64,000 nucleotides of DNA from Beroe forskalii (taxonomy: Eukaryota > Ctenophora > Nuda > Beroida > Beroidae). Below the pieces are notes generated by a model that saw nothing but the letters and a program-made list of their open reading frames with translations, was not told the DNA's origin and did no database searches. Shown piece by piece: positions 57,801-64,000 of the stretch; positions within the stretch are counted from its first letter, which is position 1, and each line of letters begins with the position of its first letter. Position numbers and translations under genes: made by a program. The stretch lies in the NCBI GenBank assembly GCA_011033025.1, contig WFMF01000053.1, positions 186,001-250,000 of the forward strand. Reading direction: 5' to 3'.

Positions 57801-60800
57801 CTTCTTCATCTTTTCTTTGGCTGCTTTATCGGCTGAAATGCCATTGTTTTAACGACTTTTAAATCTAAATAGGGGAAGTTTTAAGATTTTCTAGACCGAA
57901 ATAGGAGGGTATAATGAACAATAATTAGCTCGACTGAAGATTTGAATAATTCATGACCCATGGGGGTCTATTGTCTAACTTCTATATTTGAAAGATAAAC
58001 TGGTGCAAAAGGGGCAGGTTTAGCAACTCACCAGCAATGTTCTTGGCTCTTTTATCGTAACTATGACCTTCCAGTAAACCAGCTGTGGAGAAAATAGTGT
58101 TGATGTTTTCAAATTAGCACGAGAAGAAGTTATGTGAAGGTCATTTCATATAAAACTTAAAAAAGAAAAATCATCAAAGAATTCTTTAGCGATCACTGTA
58201 AGATCAGATCAAAACAAGCACAGTTGGAAAACATAATGTAATCTTACCGTAATCTTCAAGAAGTCTCCAAACATGCATAAGTAGGTAATCCAGCAACTCT
58301 AAATTCCTCTGCAGAAAAGGTAGGACAAAATTAATATGAACTGGCAAATGCTGTCTGTTCAAAGAGGGAAGCTGTCTGTGTGTTTGGGTTCTATATATAG
58401 TTCACCAATCACCACTGAGAAAGGAAAATACTGTTTGGTGGTTAATTCGGGCGCACTCTTTCACAAACCACCAGATTTCAAGTTGAACGCAATAATAAAC
58501 ACTATCAATTACTCCAACAACAACAGTGCCGGCTCTCACGCCTTCCCTCAAATTTGAACTCTCCCGTTTCGTCAGGTCACGTGGTTTGGCTGACCAATCA
58601 GAACGCCCGGAGTACCGTAGACAGCGGGTTACGTAAGGTGCACGTTTGCTAGGTCATACTTTGCAAGGTTGCCTGGTGACATACACGTAGTTTTCTGTAA
58701 TTAGTAGTTGTTGTCAGAGGGCGCAAGTTAAAAAGAGATATGAGAAAAAGAGAGATATGATAAAAGAGGGATATGATATAGATTGGATTGTAGCGAGATC
58801 TTGCTGTGAACCGAATAATTTACCTGGAAATTGATAGGAACTGGCGGCTACGATAACGGTTTATTTAGCTTAATTTGATGCTGTCAAGGGCATTTCTCCT
58901 ATTTTTGGCACGATATGTTCTCTGGAATTAATTATGAAAATAATAATGATAGTTGAGTTTTGTCCAAAAAACTCTCATGGCCACGTACGATATTTGGAGC
59001 CGATAATTCATTTGACTTCAGAGGTTTATATCTAAGAAGCAGAAAATTGAATACCCTAATTTATAGAGTACTGTAGTACTAGATATGCCAATTAAAGTTG
59101 TCTTCAACACTTAATTATCCCTTGGAATAATTTGAATTTTAAATGTGCTTGGAAAACATAGAAAAAGCAGTTCTACTGAAGGACTCACGTTGTTTCTCAT
59201 TACAATTTGTTTTTCAAATGAAACTAAGAAAACACACGCAATGAAATCGTGACCGGTCGTGACTAGTAAAATAAAGATATCTGTAAGCTGTGAAGAAAAC
59301 AAAGACGAGTGACCGAATGGAAACACAGGTGCGATCTATTTAATTGAGGGTTCCATTTACTGAATAAATAGATTCAATATTCAATAATATGTATAAAGAG
59401 AAACAGTGAGATGATTTATGTTACGGTTAGGCTTAAAAGTAAATTATACATCGCAATAGAAAACAAAGGGTTGAAAGAACAAAAGAACTGTGGACCGAGC
59501 AGTGCCCTTTTCTAAACAGGTCTCTGAGCGCCGTACAACCTCTAGTCGAAGTTCGATGTGGCACCATCATCATTTAAATATATCGGTGAAGATACAATGT
59601 CTATTTATAGATCTAAGACAGATCCAATACACGTGAAGATGGAAATAGGAAATAAATGGTTGTGTTTGAAATAGGTTGTTTTATCGCTATCTCAATGTGA
59701 GTATTGAGGTATCCTGCGAAACTGATACCTTTGTGCTTTCACGGTTAGTATCTAAGTTATATTGAACATTTAGTCCAGCAGTCTCATACTTTAACTTATA
59801 AAAGCTACAATGGTCGATTGAGTGCTTTCAATAAAAGCAGACTATGTTAAAAACTACGGACACTAGAGGACTGATCACGAATATAAGAGCTACCCCGGAT
59901 TTGCTGGTCACTTGCAAACACTAGGCGTTTAAAAGTGACTCTATCATCAAGGTTTAGGATGATGTATTGATGACGTCACACCGCCTATTTCTCTGCTCGA
60001 ACACCAGTCGGAATGTGCTGATATTCTTGGTTTGTCTCTGGAATACTCTCGGAGGTCAATTTAGCACTTCCAGCCTGGAGAGCCTCGAGCAGATGAGTTT
60101 AACGTTAGCTCGGGTTAGGCAGGCACTATCAAATCAAACGGTCTTGTAATTTGGAATATGCCCGGCATGCGCCAAGAGGTTTAATGGTGCTCGGTCTGGA
60201 ATACGAGATCTGAGTAGAGTATAATTATTAAAGGACGAGTAAAGCGAAGAAATTTTGTTCAAATATAGTTCTGAGACGTTGTACACAGAATCTAGGGCAA
60301 TTCAATCTAATCGTTAAAAACGAAGATTCTACCACACCCACAAGACGAGATATTCCCTTCCATATATTTATCATACATAACATGCACTTGATGTCGAAAT
60401 CTGGTCCCCTTCCTTTCCACGCGACCTTGCATGTTATGTACTGTATGTTATTTATCTTGCGTTTTGGTATAATTATCGATCCCATATGAGTGGTTAAACA
60501 CCGTTTTGTTTCGTCTAGTGGAATTCTCAATTTTCTGAGTCAATAAAAGAAACCAAAAATCTATCTAATTAATAATCGAGGCGTGAAAGAATCAATCAAA
60601 ACCGTCAATAACAGTGCAATATATACTGTGTTTACATAGTGAACTCAGGGTGTAATTTGATACTGGGGACCATACTGCATCATATTTTGCGCCTAGAATT
60701 GCTCTTTGATTTAGCCATAGCGTGCGGTAGGAAGTGAATAGAAACATCGGACTTTGACTAAAGTGCTTTTAATTATGATACCTATCATAATATGAATTTT

Positions 60801-63800
60801 TTAATATACCTTAAATTTCGCTTTACTCGTCCTTTAAGCATATTATGTTGTGCAATAGTTAGTGGATGGTTCGGTGATAGATCTAGTTTTCTTCCGGTGA
60901 TATGGCAGATTATATGGTAGTTCCCTGTTTGTTAGGAATCGTGAGATATATTCTTCAAAAAACACTCTCTACGGACCCATAAACCCAATTAGTGCCGGTA
61001 GATCACAGTCTAATTACCATATAATTACCACCTAATCTCCGTAAATGTGTCTGAACAAATAGTGATCATGCTAAGAGTGGCAGCCCATGACGACATTGAA
61101 GGGAGGAGGTCACCATAAGCCATCACAAGAAACAAGTTTCAAGACTGCGAACAACTCATACTTAAAATACACCTTTGTTCTCATAATATAAATGCCTGAA
61201 TAATTCTGAAAACAATATCATAAACACATTATTCCAATTTTAAGTAACTAAGCAAATATTTCAGGGAGGGGCAGATCACCGAGCCCCCGTGATAATATCA
61301 GCAGTTCATCCCGGCAAACCCGCAGACAGGTAAGAAAACGACACAATATGGGAGGAGAGGCGTGTGTTACCATGGTTACAATGGGGAAGAGAGGGGAATA
61401 GAGACAAGTGTTACCATGGTTACGATAATATGACCATTGACCATAGTAACTACAGGGTTGGAAAACAATTACATGATTTAAATTGGTAACAGGTGAGAAG
61501 GGGCAACATTGGGTTTGCCACTAAACAAGTAAACTGAAACAGCTGCTGATAAGGACTAAGGGGCAAGACGACAATATCTCTATTACCAACAATGTCATCA
61601 TTACCAAACTACCAGCTGCATCAGGTTTTGTAATATCAACAGAACAAGGCAACAGGTCGGCTCTATTTGAAGTAAATAGACTTGTAGACAAACTATAAAG
61701 TCAGGTGATAATCCTTCTGTAAATCTAGGCTTTGGACAGCAAGTTGCTTCCAATTTACTGTGCATTATCGTATTATTATGATCTATATCTTTTCAATAAG
61801 ATATATTTTTAAGATTATCATAAAACTACCTTATAAAACGACTTGAAGTGCGCGAACTGTCACTTTTAGATCGCTTCTTTTTCTCATTCCTTCATTAATG
61901 ATAGCTTAAAATAGTAGAGATATTTTTCGGGTAGTTAGCAACGAGAAGCTAAATATAAAATATAAAATTTTTCTGCTGCTATTTTAAGACTACTCTAAAA
62001 AATGAAAACTGAAATATTATAAAAGATATAGATGTAGTATTATGATTCAAGATCGTATTTATACCTGTTAACTATAAGTACCTATCTGTTTTCTGGATCA
62101 TGGAATTTACTAACTAACAAAGCTTCTACACGTTCCGGGCGAACTGCCAGTTTTTAAGCTCTCATAGAATGATTGCACTAATACAAACTAAATATATGAT
62201 TAAAAAGCGATCTTCAAACTCACATCAATAAGTCGAGAACCAACAGCACAAAAATATGGTGGTATTTAAAAATTAATTGTGCGAATGTTCATCTTGGCGC
62301 CGACATGAATCCCATGATGTACTTAAAACCGAATTTAGATATTAATGAGTTCTTGAATAACAATAGAATTTTAATTCAAGCGCACCACTAATCTGCTGTG
62401 TCCCCCATCACCATTGGTTGAAATAATCACACCAGCTAAGCACTTCATTAATAGATAAGCTGACTGAAATCATGAAACTAACATAGAACCGAAGATTTTA
62501 ATAAGAGACACGAGAGACCAGCAAAGTTGTCAGCTCTCATTGACACGACTAATCTTGACACCACTGCTTTTGACACCAGTACCTCTGACACCAGAATGTT
62601 TTGACACCAGTACTTCTGACACCAGAATGTTGTGACAGCAGGACTTCTGAATTTCTGACACCAGAATGTTTTGACACCAGTTATGCTGACACCAGATTGA
62701 TTTGACACCAGAAAATTCTGAGACCATTCCCATATCAGGTTTGGTGGTTTGTACGTTGGTGATGCTATTGTTGAGTGTAATGGTGTCGATCTGAGACGGA
62801 TGGCACACGCTGACGCAGTGCAGTGTCTTAGCACTTGCGGGGACGAACTAGTTCTAAAGGTGAGATAATAGGGGTTTATGTGACGTCATTATCAGGGCTT
62901 AGAGTGGTGAGTTGGTGACGTCATTATCATAGTTTAGAATGGTGAATTTGTGACGTTTTAATCTCAAACGCCCATTCTAAAATTCTAAGTGCATGGGGTG
63001 AAGTCGAGTTTTTAGAATTCACACTGAAATTCATTTTCTACTTCTCAGAATTGCTTGGCACTGTATTCTAAAGTTTGTTAATTGCATAACATAACTCGTT
63101 GTTCCTATAATTAACAATGCCATCGATAATTAAAATGTAAATTAAGTAAGTGACAACATCATGGCCAGTTTTGACGGAGTAATAAATAACTTATTATGTA
63201 TGTAAATAGAAAGGTTCTCGTCACATGCCCATGCAGTGGCCAACAACTTTCCATCTTACGTAATCAGAGGGGCGGAGTTCAAATGCTATTAATAGTTCAT
63301 TTTTCATAAAAGGTGAATGCGAAATAAAGTCCTCTTTTTCTTCTCTCTACAATTCCAACTCCGGATTTATCCTTAAACAGCTGTATTTTCAATGGCTAAT
63401 CCTCTGAACTATTCCTTGTCCCCAGGTTGCTCACATAGCTGGGTACGATGATGAGCACCACCTTGAGAAGGCCCCTATCCTAGAGATAGACCCTATCCCA
63501 GAGGAACGACCCAAGTCTCAGTGCCTACAGAAATACCAGGTTGGTTTTCTGTGTTATGACACTTTCTGTATTTCTAGGAATTGAAATTCTAATACGATAC
63601 TTAATTAGCTTATTGATGCCGTAAAATCAGTTTGATTCTTCTGGATTGAGCCTGATAAACTAGATGAATATCGAGTATATGAAAGAATTGAATGAATTGA
63701 TAAATTAGTAAATCCCCCTACCCTTCGCTTAAATCTCTGCCATTCCATCTATTGAACCAGTGAACTAATGTCACCCCACCAGGTTGGTAAGTTCCGCGTG

Positions 63801-63812
63801 AGAACACGTTAG
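54803..63812 (+). CDS. GOPC: Golgi-associated PDZ and coiled-coil protein GOPC (PIST/CAL)
   Basis: GOPC is a Golgi-peripheral adaptor that binds C-terminal tails of membrane cargo through one PDZ domain and Golgi partners through coiled coils. Exons: 54803-54934, 55062-55151, 55283-55423, 55598-55874, 56524-56646, 61265-61329, 62739-62859, 63426-63539, 63783-63812, about 363 residues against about 460 in human. The N-terminus FVKLDNML resembles human FVDVDLLL; coiled-coil parts include AKLVSMRHDVAEGKKD and KYMDKEIIGRIQQLQLM, then EAEISLNRHK. The PDZ domain is split over exons 5-7: EGLGLSIT, GGADHRAPVIISAVHPGKPA, GGLYVGDAIVECNGVDLR; the carboxylate-binding loop is GLGLSI. Exons 8-9 (GYDDEHHLEKAP..., ending VGKFRVRTR) are less conserved. 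Odd points: exon 55598-55874 has one base too many, and the exon 2/3 junction is uncertain. Confidence 0.88.
55129..55298 (+). repeat. 24 bp direct repeat flanking GOPC intron 2
   Basis: ACCAAGAGAACTT(G/A)AAATATGAAG occurs at 55129-55152 and 55275-55298, 146 bp apart. The first copy ends exon 2 and the second opens exon 3. One copy alone would give the uninterrupted, family-like VHQENLKYEAKL. Confidence 0.85.
56791..57185 (+). pseudogene. GIY-YIG nuclease relic of Penelope-like type, in GOPC intron
   Basis: The frame reads NGSCQSYNIIYCFVCKHCPK then CYVGRTVQHLHERVSEHRRK, and later YEILILMNSVPKF. It then continues in another frame with NEHKFIQ-type residues and KPFGINSNDPFG to about 57185. IIY...YVGRT is the GIY-YIG signature, and the Cys pairs before it are typical of the endonuclease domain at the C-terminus of Penelope-like retroelements. 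No reverse transcriptase is adjacent. Upstream conserved KINGVKIKPANGSC supports the assignment. Confidence 0.6.
57720..58308 (-). CDS. Three C-terminal exons of an unidentified minus-strand gene nested in GOPC
   Basis: Exons 58308-58248, 58082-58032 and 57832-57720 have AG acceptors and GT donors (GTAAGA, GTGAGT) and join in phase (0, then 1, then 1) to a TGA at 57722-57720. They encode RNLELLDYLLMHVWRLLEDY, AGLLEGHSYDKRAKNIA and then a Lys/Asp-rich tail (KEKMKKKKKDDEKDKKDRN) ending VMPRVKIKFK. The short charged C-terminus suggests a nuclear or cytoplasmic protein, but I do not recognise the family. Upstream exons were not found; a CCAAT box and E-box near 58575-58600 could belong to its promoter. 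Confidence 0.6.
58309..60227. other. GOPC intron, no further gene seen
   Basis: TCACGTGGTTTGGCTGACCAATCAG at about 58577-58600 combines an E-box and a CCAAT box. A half copy of the CRE-core MITE lies at about 59968-59995 (TGATGACGTCACACCGCCTATTTCTC). No exon was supported. Confidence 0.45.
60228..60837. mobile_element. 602 bp TIR element with TTAA target duplication
   Basis: AGGACGAGTAAAGCGAA at 60232 is exactly inverted as TTCGCTTTACTCGTCCT ending 60833. TTAA lies directly outside both ends (60228-60231, 60834-60837). No transposase is encoded; a minus-strand open frame inside (60228-60530) has no domain. TTAA target duplication is the mark of piggyBac-type transposition, so this is probably a non-autonomous relative, though the ends are not the usual CC start. 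Confidence 0.75.
60838..62545. other. GOPC introns, no further gene seen
   Basis: Apart from GOPC exon 6 (61265-61329) nothing is coding. A small direct repeat of TGTTACCATGGTTAC lies at about 61363 and 61410. Confidence 0.45.
62546..62738. repeat. TGACACCAG minisatellite ending at a GOPC splice acceptor
   Basis: About nine units of 15-25 bp with the core TGACACCAG, many as TTCTGACACCAGAATGTTTTGACACCAG halves. The array reaches to within about 20 bp of exon 7 at 62739, and the acceptor itself is CATATCAG. The core is the same as in the 27.3-27.8 kb foldback. Confidence 0.8.
62862..62965. repeat. CRE-core repeat with tandem core duplication
   Basis: ATGTGACGTCATTATCAGGG, GAGTTGGTGACGTCATTATC, then GAATTTGTGACGTTTT: the internal core occurs twice and a third half-site follows. 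It starts right after the donor of GOPC exon 7. Confidence 0.75.
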
Positions 63813-64000
63813 GACAGCGCAGCACGCAACACAACGGAGAGTCCCTGGAGACTAAGGGACCTCCAATCCTGGACAACATGCTGACCACCAAAGAACAGTG
63901 TCAAGATGGTGGAGGCTAACTCAATAAGCGGCATGTCAGGTGTGTTCTTAGGGAGCAAGTTTAAAACGATAAATGATACGATAAACTTCAAAATCGGAAG
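63813..64000. other. Downstream of the GOPC stop
   Basis: Nothing recognised; it is expected to hold the GOPC 3' UTR. Confidence 0.4.

Overview
This window is invertebrate animal nuclear DNA. The evidence is split genes with GT-AG introns for three conserved animal proteins (GLE1, PPIL1, GOPC) together with a wide range of eukaryotic mobile elements: a CR1-type LINE, a Copia-type LTR element, a GIY-YIG relic of Penelope type, a Mutator/foldback-type DNA element, a TTAA-flanked element and short hairpin repeats. No bacterial operons, CRISPR arrays or RNA operons were seen. The species cannot be named from the sequence.

Layout. 1-29 kb is gene-poor and AT-rich. It carries many copies of two short inverted-repeat families, one with TGACGTCA (CRE-like) cores and the other a palindrome of two CCAAT boxes. 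It also holds minisatellites, a tRNA-like SINE head, a cysteine-rich relic, some exons of an unidentified minus-strand gene (5.1-6.9 kb) and a possible terminal exon at 13.1-13.4 kb. At 29.6-30.9 kb is an intronless type I membrane protein gene. At 31.3-34.7 kb are eleven phase-consistent exons of GLE1 on the minus strand; its C-terminal exons were not found.

36.0-42.9 kb is one giant palindrome centred near 39474. Its arms are about 2.45 kb each once two later insertions are removed: a 1.0 kb foldback element with a Mutator-type transposase relic (left arm), and a poly(A)-tailed LINE fragment flanked by a ~250 bp direct repeat (right arm). The right arm abuts a near-intact CR1-like LINE (42.9-47.5 kb). 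The LINE is followed by a truncated 312 bp copy of the PPIL1 promoter and exon start, non-LTR relics, and a Copia element (50.1-53.3 kb) that keeps gag-protease and the RNase H end but has lost integrase and reverse transcriptase.

Intact PPIL1 (53.55-54.41 kb) and GOPC (54.80-63.81 kb) follow head to tail on the plus strand. GOPC's large intron contains the GIY-YIG relic, three exons of an unidentified minus-strand gene and the TTAA element; a minisatellite runs up to its eighth exon. GLE1 serves mRNA export, PPIL1 is a spliceosomal cyclophilin and GOPC works in Golgi trafficking. They share no pathway and appear to be ordinary housekeeping neighbours in a repeat-rich region.
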